Shown here: piece after piece, positions 1 to 7,627 of the stretch | Layout: the number at the start of each line of letters is the position of its first letter | Position numbering within the stretch: position 1 is the first letter of the stretch | Origin: a bacterium | Lineage (GTDB): Bacteria; T1Sed10-126 | Length of the DNA: 17,861 nt | Reading direction: 5' to 3' | Assembly: GCA_003557545.1 (NCBI GenBank) | Contig: PWOD01000183.1 | Coordinates: forward strand, 1 to 17,861 | Made by a program: the position numbers and the translations under genes | The notes under the pieces: model-generated | What the model saw: the letters and a program-made list of their open reading frames with translations, nothing else | Databases searched by the model: none | What the model was told of the DNA's origin: nothing

Positions 1-1
1 T

Positions 2-73
2 GAATATTACCAGTGGAAAGCAAAACAGAACAAAGGAAAAAACGATTCTAAAAAAGAAAAGAAAGCAGCTTAA
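2..73 (+). CDS. C-terminal end of an unidentified plus-strand protein (partial)
   Basis: An open frame enters from the left edge and ends at a TAA at 71-73, giving the last 23 residues of a possible protein. The tail starts EYYQWKAKQ and is very lysine-rich (ending KKEKKAA), like the basic disordered tail of many small proteins. It would be the only plus-strand gene in the window and would converge on the minus-strand rlmN. Too little is visible to name a family. A chance open frame of 24 codons is quite possible, so confidence is low. Confidence 0.35.
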   Translation, partial: EYYQWKAKQNKGKNDSKKEKKAA

Positions 74-292
74 TGATGCTTTCGCCGGAGGACACTTTTA
101 CACAATATATCGGACTTGACCGCTCAATGAAATGAAAACATTAGTAACCCTGGCTAAAACCGATTATCCTATGACTAAGGACTAAATTAAATTACTGCAC
201 ACAATCAGTTTACTCCGGTATATGAGCCATCTTTATTGATAAAACAAGTATTACACATACAGTTTACGCGATGCTAAACAAGCAACAAAAGT

Positions 293-1291
293 TTATTTAG
301 ATGAATCACAGGCAAGCTGACCACAGGCGGCTTTGATCTTCTGCCCAAAACTTCTCCTTATTCCTACATTTAAACCAGCTTTTTCAAGCTGGTGTTTGAA
401 CTCCTGCAATCTTGTCGCCGAAACACTGATAAATCTTTCAGTCGGATTATAGGGAATCAAATTAAGAAAATGCATCCGTTCCCTCAAAAGTCCGACAAGT
501 TTTCGAATATCTTTCTCACCATCATTTATTCCCTTCAACAATATATATTCGAACATAACTTTCCGATTTGTTTTTGCAATGTAATAATCTATAGCATGAA
601 AAAGTTCAACAAGCGGGTATTGACGATTTACAGGCATTAGTGAACTACGTGTTTGATCATCAGCGGCATTCAAAGAAATAGCCAAATTTACTTGTATATT
701 TTCCTCGGCAAAAAGTTTAATTCCGGGAACAATTCCGGCAGTCGAAACCGACATATTTCTGGCACCAATGTTGAAATACTTTTCATTATTTAACAGACGT
801 AAAGCTTTCAAAGTTTCCCCGTAGTTTAAAAAAGGCTCTCCCATTCCCATAAAAACAACATTATCTATCCGTTCATCAGAAGGCAGCTTTCGGGAAAAAT
901 AGAGCACCTGGCTAATTATTTCCCCGGCTGTTAAATTTCTCTTAAATCCCATATCGCCCGTGGCGCAAAATTCACAGCCGAGAGAACACCCAACCTGGGT
1001 TGAAACACAAACTGTATTTCGACTATTGTCATAGCGCATCAAAACAGTCTCAACCTGAAGACCATCCGCAAGGTCCAGAACGGCCTTTGTCGTCTTACCA
1101 TCAGCCGTTGTTAAAAAACTACCAGGAAGGCGCAGGGGAAATTTTTGCTTAAGTTCCTGGCGAATTTTTTTGGGGAGAGTGGAAGCCTCATTCCAACTTC
1201 TAATTTTCTGTTGGAAAATAGCAGTTCGAGCCTGTTCCCAACGATAATCAGGATAGTCGTCAAAAAACTGTTTCAAATCATTTAAATTCAT
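293..1291 (-). CDS. rlmN: RlmN, 23S rRNA (adenine-2503-C2)-methyltransferase
   Basis: This radical-SAM enzyme methylates C2 of A2503 in 23S rRNA; family members also act on A37 of some tRNAs. The protein has 332 residues, slightly shorter than the usual 340-380. It shows the radical-SAM cluster motif GCSLGCEFCATG (Cys102, Cys106, Cys109), the preceding CVSTQVGC segment whose Cys95 matches the catalytic cysteine of E. coli RlmN, the MGMGEP glycine motif near residue 150, and the C-terminal AACGQL motif with Cys323, the cysteine that carries the transferred methyl group. Glu81 in VETVLMR fits the usual conserved Glu. The ATG at 1291 has no convincing Shine-Dalgarno sequence. The N-terminal helix bundle is somewhat divergent. 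Cfr, the C8-methylating relative, cannot be excluded by eye but is less likely for a chromosomal gene of this type. Confidence 0.93.
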   Translation of the reverse strand: MNLNDLKQFFDDYPDYRWEQARTAIFQQKIRSWNEASTLPKKIRQELKQKFPLRLPGSFLTTADGKTTKAVLDLADGLQVETVLMRYDNSRNTVCVSTQVGCSLGCEFCATGDMGFKRNLTAGEIISQVLYFSRKLPSDERIDNVVFMGMGEPFLNYGETLKALRLLNNEKYFNIGARNMSVSTAGIVPGIKLFAEENIQVNLAISLNAADDQTRSSLMPVNRQYPLVELFHAIDYYIAKTNRKVMFEYILLKGINDGEKDIRKLVGLLRERMHFLNLIPYNPTERFISVSATRLQEFKHQLEKAGLNVGIRRSFGQKIKAACGQLACDSSK

Positions 1292-1384
1292 AGAGAAAGT
1301 TTATCAATCAGACATAAAAAATTAAAGGCCTCCCCAAAAAACCTGCGCACAGATCGATAAATTTAATTGAATTTATTTGATTGC

Positions 1385-1416
1385 GATAATCCACCTGAGA
1401 TTATCAGACTTTTTTT
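1385..1416 (+). terminator. Terminator-like hairpin on the plus strand
   Basis: A perfect 7-bp stem (GATAATC at 1385-1391 pairing with GATTATC at 1399-1405, 7-base loop) is followed after four bases by seven T residues at 1410-1416. This reads as an intrinsic terminator only in the plus direction, yet no plus-strand gene lies upstream. The stem has only two G:C pairs, so it would be weak. On the minus strand, the direction of rlmN transcription, there is no U-run after the stem. Confidence 0.35.
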
Positions 1417-1450
1417 ATGATTTTCCCAAATACAATGGTTAGTCAATAAT

Positions 1451-1478
1451 CAACCCCCGTCCCAAATCAGGGGGATTG
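1451..1478 (-). other. GC-rich hairpin spanning the stop codon of the sugar dehydrogenase gene
   Basis: CAACCCCC at 1451-1458 pairs with GGGGG-A-TTG at 1470-1478 (one bulged base, 11-base loop). The stop codon of the dehydrogenase gene lies in the loop. On the minus strand no T-run follows, so it is not a classical intrinsic terminator. It could protect the mRNA 3' end or slow ribosome release; that is inference. Confidence 0.4.
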
Positions 1479-2702
1479 GTTTTTGGTGGGGAGCAGCCTG
1501 TATATGCCTGTTTGAGCTGCATCGACAAGTACATACAAATAGCCTGTGTCCGGGGCTTCTGCAACGTCTCGAATTCGCCAGCCGCGGGCATCGAGATGCG
1601 GGTCAAGTTCTTCTACATTAGTTCCATTAACATTAAATTGACCAAGATATTGCCCGGCGAGATTTCCAATAAACAAATCTCCCTGCCAGTTGGGAAAAGC
1701 ATCACCTGAGTAAAACGTTGCTCCAGCTGGCGGAAAACCACCACTCGTACATTCCCAGTAATATACAGGATTAAAAATATCGTCACGATCCTCAGGTCGC
1801 TCGCCCACCGGAATCTCGGTTCCATACTGACAGCCAGTATGAGCGACAGGCCAGCCATAGTTATTGCCGCGGCGAATAAGGTTGATCTCATCACCATCGC
1901 GCTCACCGTGTTCGCTAACCCAGATATCTCCGGTCTCCGGTTGAACTGTCATTCCCTGCACGTTACGATGACCATAGGTGTATATGGCATCTAAAACACC
2001 TTCCTCTTCTACAAAAGGATTGTCTTCAGGAATCTCACCCTCGGGAGTCAGCCGTAATATCGCCCCATGGCCGTTAGAGGTATCCTGGGCGATATGCTCA
2101 GGACCAAAATCCTTAAAACCTCGATCCCCGGTCGACATATACAGCATACCGTCTTCACCAAAAATAACCCGTGAACCATAGTGAGCGTTACTGGCAAAAT
2201 AGGGTTCGACCCGATAAAGAACTTGATAATTTTCCAGATGGGGAGCTCCGTTGTCCTCCGCCAGCACAAGCTCACCACGACCAAGATAGGTGGTCGACTG
2301 CCCCTGTTCGTTGGCACCCGAATAGGTTAAATAGATCCAGCGTTCTTCAGGAAAATCCGGATGAAGTTCAACATCCAGCAGCCCGCCCTGCCCCCGAACG
2401 TGGAGATCAGGTATTCCGCCGATATGTTGCACAGTTCCGTCCAGCCGGCTGATAAGATTCAATCTGCCTGCACGTTCAGTCAGAAGTGCATGTTCACCAT
2501 CGGGCAGAAAAGCAATCCCCCACGGATGTTCAAGCCCGTCTGCTATTTGATAAATATCATAGGTATGTCCGTTAGTTTTTACCGCCTGTTCTACCAGCTC
2601 AAGACTATTGGAGAGATTACCGGCTCCCTCTGTCACAGATCCACAACCAACCATAAAAAGACCAAATAGAACCAGAAAAAATAAACTGCGGACTTGTCCC
2701 AT
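1467..2702 (-). CDS. PQQ-dependent aldose sugar dehydrogenase-like lipoprotein
   Basis: This looks like a soluble-glucose-dehydrogenase (GSDH, YliI/Asd-type) six-bladed beta-propeller, a family that oxidises aldoses with pyrroloquinoline quinone in the periplasm or at the cell surface. The 411-residue protein begins with a hydrophobic signal and a lipobox-like MVGC (Cys20), so it is probably lipid-anchored. Family motifs are clear: HPWGIAFLPDG (59-69), HYGSR with His174 at the position of the catalytic base, DG-LY-STGDRG around 184-195, GHRNVQG (244-250), SEHGERDGDE (263-272) and GNNYGWP (279-285). Cys291 and Cys318 may form a disulfide. The ATG start has an AAGGGTGA ribosome binding site seven bases upstream. 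It lies 73 bases after the AIM24-family gene, possibly in the same transcript. No pqq synthesis genes are in the window, so the cofactor and substrate remain open. Confidence 0.88.
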   Translation of the reverse strand: MGQVRSLFFLVLFGLFMVGCGSVTEGAGNLSNSLELVEQAVKTNGHTYDIYQIADGLEHPWGIAFLPDGEHALLTERAGRLNLISRLDGTVQHIGGIPDLHVRGQGGLLDVELHPDFPEERWIYLTYSGANEQGQSTTYLGRGELVLAEDNGAPHLENYQVLYRVEPYFASNAHYGSRVIFGEDGMLYMSTGDRGFKDFGPEHIAQDTSNGHGAILRLTPEGEIPEDNPFVEEEGVLDAIYTYGHRNVQGMTVQPETGDIWVSEHGERDGDEINLIRRGNNYGWPVAHTGCQYGTEIPVGERPEDRDDIFNPVYYWECTSGGFPPAGATFYSGDAFPNWQGDLFIGNLAGQYLGQFNVNGTNVEELDPHLDARGWRIRDVAEAPDTGYLYVLVDAAQTGIYRLLPTKNQSP

Positions 2703-2775
2703 GATAAAATCACCCTTAAACTAGGTTTAATCCCTCAATTAGCAAATGAATATACAAACTTTGAAAAAAGTTTTT

Positions 2776-3451
2776 TTAATCATCTTTTTTATCTTTTTTA
2801 CGCTTGGTAAATGTTGGCAGGCTCTGAACAATCACCTTTCCCGGACCCTCTATTTCTGACAGGAACATCCCTTCACCACCAAACAACATGGTAAAGATAT
2901 TTCCTGAGCGTCTAATCTTATAACTCATCCCAGCGTCAAAAGCTGCCAGATGACTGGTGGCCACATCAAGTTTTTCTCCCACATCCAGCTGGTACTCAAT
3001 AATATCCCCGGGTACATGCAGCAACAGCTGACCGGGACCGGTCGCTTTCTGCAACACGACTCCTTCTCCACCAAAAAAAGCAAAACCAACACTACGGGAA
3101 AGTTCCAGATCAAATTCCACACTATCTTCAGCGCAAAGAAAAGCCCCCCGGGAACAGATAATACTCTGACCCGCTTCAAGACTATAAGCTTTAATCTTCC
3201 CCGGTTGTTTTCCTGAAACTCCGACAACACCGGAACCACCAGTTGCCTTAAAAGTTGTAAAAAAAGCTCCTTCACCACCTATATACCTTTTAATCATTCG
3301 TCCAATACCGCCAGCTCTAATACCCATTTCCACATTAGCTGTTTTGTAGTTCATAGCACCTGTCTGAGCTTTCAGCAGCTGACCTGACGCGAGCTTAATA
3401 CTGGCTATCTGTAAATTATCTCCCTGGATTTCGTACTCGAACCCCTGGCAT
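2776..3451 (-). CDS. AIM24 / TIGR00266-family protein with an apparent frameshift near the start
   Basis: The product belongs to the AIM24 family (TIGR00266), widespread beta-structured proteins of unknown function. Three copies of a G-G-E-G-centred unit are visible (full-length residues about 58-61, 127-130 and 191-194), matching the pseudo-threefold repeat of the family. The intact frame starts only at 3354 and gives 192 residues, short for the family. Upstream in the same frame, bases 3355-3445 encode a perfect family N-terminus (FEYEIQGDNLQ, then KAQTGAM), but this frame has no start codon. An ATG at 3451 with an AGGAGA site nine bases upstream is out of frame by one; removing one G from the G4 run at 3442-3445 joins them into a 224-residue protein starting MPGFEYEIQG. 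So this is either a sequencing or assembly error, a fresh frameshift mutation, or a slippage site. The lysine- and aspartate-rich tail is typical. Confidence 0.85.
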
Positions 3452-3719
3452 CGAAATCACTCTCCTGGTTAAATTATGACTGCTGAACCAACCGATTGAA
3501 CAGATTAAAAAGAAAGAATCCCCCCCCCGCAACTTAATTTTGATCTGCTGGTTAGTGAACCTTCTGCATTCTACACCATACAATCCTAAAAATTAAAGTG
3601 TTTTCTCCAGGTGGCTAAAATCAAGCTGAATTTCTTAATCAAAATCTATATCTTTCAGCAGCAGATAATTTGCCTTTTAAAAATTGATCAAATAGTTAAA
3701 TTTAACTGGATGGATTGAC
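3452..3719. other. Intergenic region upstream of the AIM24-family gene
   Basis: With no frame of its own, this stretch between the YibE/F gene and the AIM24 gene holds three visible things: the AGGAGA ribosome binding site of the AIM24 gene (3461-3466), a nine-C homopolymer at 3520-3528, and a perfect 14-base palindrome AGTTAAATTTAACT at 3694-3707, just after the YibE/F stop. A TAGAAT at 3568-3573 on the minus strand could be a -10 element for the AIM24 gene but lacks a good -35 partner. No convincing terminator was seen for the iron operon. Confidence 0.4.
3520..3528. repeat. Poly-C/G homopolymer tract (9 bases)
   Basis: Nine C residues on the plus strand (G9 on the minus strand) sit about 70 bases upstream of the AIM24 start, in the region where its 5' leader should lie. 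Homopolymers of this length in an otherwise AT-rich intergenic region are prone to slippage and can alter promoter or leader spacing. They are also a common site of sequencing error. Confidence 0.85.
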
Positions 3720-4823
3720 TTAGTATAAATTTTTACGAGGTAGTAAAGCGGCTGCCATGGCAGTTATCGGAATAGCTATTATAAGACCCAATGTGCCAGC
3801 CACACCACTTAAAATTTCAGCAGCGATAAAATCCATATTAATAATTCTTAACCAATGGATCTGATTGTGCATTAAAAGCAATAAAAAGGGAACTGCACCT
3901 CCCACATAGGCAAGAATCAATGTATTAGCCATGGTTCCCATAATATCACGACCAATCTCCATGGCGGCACTAAAAAGCTCCCAAAAAGTTATTTGTGGAT
4001 TGGTTTTTCTTAGCTGGTAAGCGCTGGAAGCAATCGACATACCGACATCAGTAACAGCACCTAAAGCACCGATTATAATGCCTGCATAAAGTAATCCCTG
4101 CATATCAAGAGTTTCCTGACCAACTGCCAGCATCTGCGCTTCCTGGGTTCCCAATCCGGTCAAGTTCGCTGTATTACCAACCAAATAAGCGACCAGACCG
4201 GCGATTAAAACCCCACCACCGGTTCCAAAAATGGCAGCTACTGTTTTACTATTAAATCCTCCAATGATAAGAAGGATGATAGAAATTATTAACAAAGCAC
4301 TAAATGTGGCCACAGGAATAGCCGGCCATCCGGCCAGCATTAAAGGAAGCATTAAATAAATTATTATGAAACCGGTCAGGCCAAGTGTCAGTAAGGTTTT
4401 AAGTCCTTTTAGTTTACCAATAAGAAGGATTGCCACAACCAGCAGTAAACCGGCCCACACCAGCCCGCGATCACGGGCAACATCCTGGAGATGAATCTGC
4501 AGCTCCCCGTTACGATAAAAACCCACCATAAGAACCGGCATTGATTCTTTAAGAATAATCGACATAAACCTATTACGCTCTTCAAAATGATTGGTTATGG
4601 TAACGGTTTCACCGGCCTTTGGTCCTCCAATCAGACGAATACGAGCAACCTGTGTAAGACCACGCCTATACTCTGATTGGGACACAATCTCTTCAACCTG
4701 GCCACGAAAATAATACCGTTCAACCTCTTCAGTTAAAGGATGATAACCTTCCCATGAGAGAGCGATTCCAGAATAAAATAACAGCATAATAATCGCAAAT
4801 AAAAGAGTAAATTTTTTAGACAC
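3720..4823 (-). CDS. YibE/F-family multi-pass membrane protein
   Basis: The protein has 367 residues from the chosen start. It has an N-terminal signal-like helix ending near SWEG, a soluble segment of about 80 residues, then about seven membrane helices. The segment GALGAVTDVGMSIASS is a hallmark of the YibE/F family (PF07907), whose transport or accessory function is not established. An upstream TTG at 4838 could extend the frame by five codons, but GGAGGA at 4831-4836 is ideally spaced (7-8 bases) for the GTG at 4821-4823, so I use GTG. The gene follows feoB by 42 bases in the same direction, so it is probably the last gene of the iron cluster. A role in metal transport or export is only suggested by this context. 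Confidence 0.88.
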   Translation of the reverse strand: MSKKFTLLFAIIMLLFYSGIALSWEGYHPLTEEVERYYFRGQVEEIVSQSEYRRGLTQVARIRLIGGPKAGETVTITNHFEERNRFMSIILKESMPVLMVGFYRNGELQIHLQDVARDRGLVWAGLLLVVAILLIGKLKGLKTLLTLGLTGFIIIYLMLPLMLAGWPAIPVATFSALLIISIILLIIGGFNSKTVAAIFGTGGGVLIAGLVAYLVGNTANLTGLGTQEAQMLAVGQETLDMQGLLYAGIIIGALGAVTDVGMSIASSAYQLRKTNPQITFWELFSAAMEIGRDIMGTMANTLILAYVGGAVPFLLLLMHNQIHWLRIINMDFIAAEILSGVAGTLGLIIAIPITAMAAALLPRKNLY

Positions 4824-4865
4824 TATAAGATCCTCCAAAAACCAGATTGAATAAAATTGGTTTGA

Positions 4866-6668
4866 TTAAATTAAAAGAGCAAACAACCTGCCAAGACGAA
4901 GGATAATCCCACCACCCAAAAATGCGGTTGTGGTAGTCAAAAGTAAAATTCCGAGGGCAATGCGTAATCCGTATTCCTTAGCCAGAGTGGCGATAACAGC
5001 AATACAGGGGACATAAAAAAGTCCCACAACAGATCCGACAAAAAGCTGGAGCATAGAGAGTTCCATGTCAAGTAAAGGAAGAACAGTTAACTCTCGGCGC
5101 ATAATTCCCAGAAGCAAAGGGGTGGCCGCCTCTTCGGGTAGACCCAACCAGCCATCGACCAGAGGTCTCATAAATTGAGCGATAAGATGCATTGTTCCGG
5201 TTTCATATAAAACAGCGGCGATCCCTACTCCAATCACCATGGGAACAGCCCCGTCAAAAATAAAATGTTTAAAACGTAACCAGATTTTTTTAGCAACAAC
5301 GGTCAGACGGGGCATTAATAGTTCTGGAAGCTCCAGGGTTATCGGCATAAGCTGTTCTGAAATAAAAAGATCCATGACCAATCCAGCCAACAAAATAATT
5401 ATCCATGAAAAAATGAACACCAGCGGAACCAGCCATACGGAGAACTCCGATAAAAGAGCAATGAAAGCACCGGTTTGAGCTATACAGGGGACTGCCAGAG
5501 AGATCATAATGGCAACCGTCAAACGCTCACGCCTGGTGGACATGGCGCGGGCAGCAAGAATTCCCGGAATTGCACAGCCGTATCCTAAAAGCAGCGGAAT
5601 AATGTTTCCACCAGAAAGACCAATTTTATTCAGAACACCATCCAATAAAATACCAAGCCGGGGCATATATCCACTATCTTCAAGGAGAGTCAAAGCCACG
5701 TAAAAACTCAAAACATAAGGCATAACAAGGGCAAACGGCCACTCCAACCCTTTAATCATGAAACCATATTCCCCAATCAAAATCTCTCTGAACAAACCGG
5801 GTGAGAGCAAAGCTGAAACAGTATTTTCTATAAAAGGAATAATAAAATTGTCAAATAGAGGAATTAACAAGAACTGCCTCAGGCCCATACCCAGACCAAC
5901 AATAATCATAAAAATCACAACTAATACCAGAAGTGCTATAGGAAATCCTGACCATGGTTCGATTAACAGCTGATCCCAACTCTCCTTAATCCCGGTACTA
6001 TCTTCCCCTATCTTCTCATAAGCAGTACGGGCCAGATCATCGGCCAGTTCCCAACGAGTTTCAGAACTGATATCAGACTCAAGCGCACGCTTAACGATAG
6101 GATTGGGAGTCGATGATTTTAAATCATCCGGACGATTCAAAAAGGAGACAATCTCCTGTTGAAGTTCATTCAACCCTTTTTTCTCGACAGCGACAGTCTG
6201 AATGATCGGTATATTTAACAATGAACCGAGGTATTCGATATCAACTTTTAAACCACTATTTTCCAACAGATCAATCCGATTGATCGCAACAACGGTTGGA
6301 ATCTTATATTCAAGAACCTGAAATAATAAATGCAGTGAACTATCAAGATTACGAGCATCCAGCACACAGATCACCAGGGTGGGTGATTGCCCAAGCATAT
6401 CAACCGCCACCTGTTCGGCGGCGTTAGTCGCTCGTAATGTGTAGGTACCGGGAACGTCGATAAAATTTACGGGTTGATCATCCAACTGTTCAGCAATAAA
6501 ATTTGCCCGGCCGGCAGTATAACTCACAGTAGTGCCAGGATAGTTCGCCATCCCCACGTTAAGGTCAGTAAAATGGTTAAATATAACACTCTTCCCTACA
6601 TTAGGTGGCCCAATTAAAAGAATCGTCGGCTGGTCTAAAAGCTGGTTGGTTGAGATCTCTTCAGTCAT
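4866..6668 (-). CDS. feoB: FeoB ferrous iron transporter
   Basis: FeoB is the GTPase-linked inner-membrane transporter for Fe(II). The 600-residue protein, at the short end of the family, has an N-terminal G domain with GPPNVGKS (G1, 20-27), the YPGTT switch (44-47), DVPG (G3, 71-74) and NRID (G4, 130-133, where NMxD is more usual). A helical linker follows, then the membrane part with two Gate-like regions; LLLGYGCAIPG carries the conserved pore cysteine, and VPCIAVIATLAKEYG the second gate motif. A longer frame opens at 6824, but its first 52 residues overlap FeoA-coding sequence and do not look like FeoB, so I start at ATG 6668. That ATG overlaps the stop of the methyltransferase-FeoA gene (ATGACTGA), a strong sign of translational coupling. 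There is no separate feoC. Confidence 0.96.
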   Translation of the reverse strand: MTEEISTNQLLDQPTILLIGPPNVGKSVIFNHFTDLNVGMANYPGTTVSYTAGRANFIAEQLDDQPVNFIDVPGTYTLRATNAAEQVAVDMLGQSPTLVICVLDARNLDSSLHLLFQVLEYKIPTVVAINRIDLLENSGLKVDIEYLGSLLNIPIIQTVAVEKKGLNELQQEIVSFLNRPDDLKSSTPNPIVKRALESDISSETRWELADDLARTAYEKIGEDSTGIKESWDQLLIEPWSGFPIALLVLVVIFMIIVGLGMGLRQFLLIPLFDNFIIPFIENTVSALLSPGLFREILIGEYGFMIKGLEWPFALVMPYVLSFYVALTLLEDSGYMPRLGILLDGVLNKIGLSGGNIIPLLLGYGCAIPGILAARAMSTRRERLTVAIMISLAVPCIAQTGAFIALLSEFSVWLVPLVFIFSWIIILLAGLVMDLFISEQLMPITLELPELLMPRLTVVAKKIWLRFKHFIFDGAVPMVIGVGIAAVLYETGTMHLIAQFMRPLVDGWLGLPEEAATPLLLGIMRRELTVLPLLDMELSMLQLFVGSVVGLFYVPCIAVIATLAKEYGLRIALGILLLTTTTAFLGGGIILRLGRLFALLI

Positions 6669-7569
6669 TGTTTTCACGTACCAGTTTAATATTATCCGCC
6701 AGGGACCTATCAACCGCGACCTTGCGCCCGGATGTTTCAACAACCAGCGGCCCCCCAAAACTTTCTCTGGCACGCAGACGAACCTTTCGACCAGGTCGTA
6801 AACCCAGAGGAGCCAGCAGATCATTTTGTGGTGTGTCGGTAATAACAGCCTGTTCTCCGTTATGCAGCTGATTAAGAGTTAAAATTTTTAACGGATTACC
6901 AGTACGATCATGATTCCACGAACTTTTCTGGGCTTTCTCGGGTAGCTTCTCTAAAACCAGCGACTGCTTACCCAACCAGCCTTTCACCCGTAAAGCTTTC
7001 AGATTATCGGCAATCATTTCTGGCTCCACCCGGGGATATAGCTTGGCCAACCACCCCCGTGGAGTTCGATATACTATACGTCCGCCGGGCGAAAGCTTTT
7101 TAAAAACTGATTTTAACACCTGAAGCTGTGGATAAACATGTAAAGATACCCAGACAGCCTGATAACCAGTACTATCAACCTGAGTGCCTTCGCCAAGTTC
7201 AAACTGTAAATCTCCAGATTCAACCAGCCTTTGAGATTTTGCAATTTTTCGAGCCGAGCGCAGTTGGGCAGAGCTATTTTCCAGTGCTGTAACCTGACAG
7301 CCAAATTCTACCAGAGCAAACGAGGTTAATGGCAAGGCACCACAGCCTATATGAAGAATTTTTTCTCCCGGTTTAATCCTGGCCAGCTCAATCTCGCGTG
7401 AAACTATTTTGTTATAAAACAAACGCCGATAAAGACGGGCAAACCCTGGTATATAGACACCAATTTTTTCAAGTTTACAGATAATATTTCTTACCATCCT
7501 GAAAAACGGAGTAGAAAGATCCTTAACAAACTCTTGAATTTCGGTATCCGATATCTTGTGATCTTTCAA
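6661..7569 (-). CDS. SAM-dependent methyltransferase-FeoA fusion protein
   Basis: The 302-residue product joins two domains. Residues about 35-210 form a class I SAM-binding fold: ILHIGCGALPLTS (71-83) is the glycine loop, VTALEN (93-98) carries the acidic ribose contact (Glu97), and LSPGGRIVYRTP (159-170) is a late strand typical of these enzymes. Residues about 227-299 are a FeoA SH3-like domain: LTLNQLHNGEQ at its start, then LGLRPGRKVRLRARESFGGP, ending in KLVRE. FeoA normally is a free small protein that binds FeoB on the cytoplasmic side. The gene overlaps feoB by 8 bases. The N-terminal domain is a paralogue of the methyltransferase at 8795-9343. The start is uncertain: TTG at 7569 has no ribosome binding site, and the same frame is open for 29 more codons (to 7656), overlapping the end of the preceding gene, without any ATG, GTG or TTG. 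Substrate unknown. Confidence 0.88.
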   Translation of the reverse strand: MKDHKISDTEIQEFVKDLSTPFFRMVRNIICKLEKIGVYIPGFARLYRRLFYNKIVSREIELARIKPGEKILHIGCGALPLTSFALVEFGCQVTALENSSAQLRSARKIAKSQRLVESGDLQFELGEGTQVDSTGYQAVWVSLHVYPQLQVLKSVFKKLSPGGRIVYRTPRGWLAKLYPRVEPEMIADNLKALRVKGWLGKQSLVLEKLPEKAQKSSWNHDRTGNPLKILTLNQLHNGEQAVITDTPQNDLLAPLGLRPGRKVRLRARESFGGPLVVETSGRKVAVDRSLADNIKLVRENND

Positions 7570-7627
7570 AACTATATCAATCCCATCTTTGAAAACTATC
7601 TGAGGAGCAAAAAGATTTTTTCCTGAT

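Noticed and set aside
74-292. Small gene or RNA in the left gap
   Set aside because: No frame with a start and ribosome binding site, and no strong hairpin, was found in these 219 bases.
392-640. Open plus-strand frame of 82 codons
   Set aside because: It lies wholly inside rlmN on the opposite strand, has no ribosome binding site, and its translation looks like antisense of a conserved gene.
293-1291. Cfr-type resistance methyltransferase instead of RlmN
   Set aside because: The gene looks chromosomal with no mobile-element context, and the motifs fit RlmN at least as well; decisive separation would need a phylogenetic tree.
2745-2785. A6/T6 hairpin after the AIM24 stop as terminator
   Set aside because: An A:T-only stem beside homopolymers forms by chance in this AT-rich DNA; no G:C pairs stabilise it.
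3694-3707. 14-base palindrome as terminator of the iron operon
   Set aside because: The palindrome is almost all A and T, has no loop, and is not followed by a T-run; listed only as content of the intergenic region.
6669-6824. N-terminal extension of FeoB by 52 residues
   Set aside because: The extension has no FeoB similarity, overlaps the FeoA-coding part of the preceding gene in another frame, and the ATG at 6668 fits the family start and the ATGACTGA overlap.
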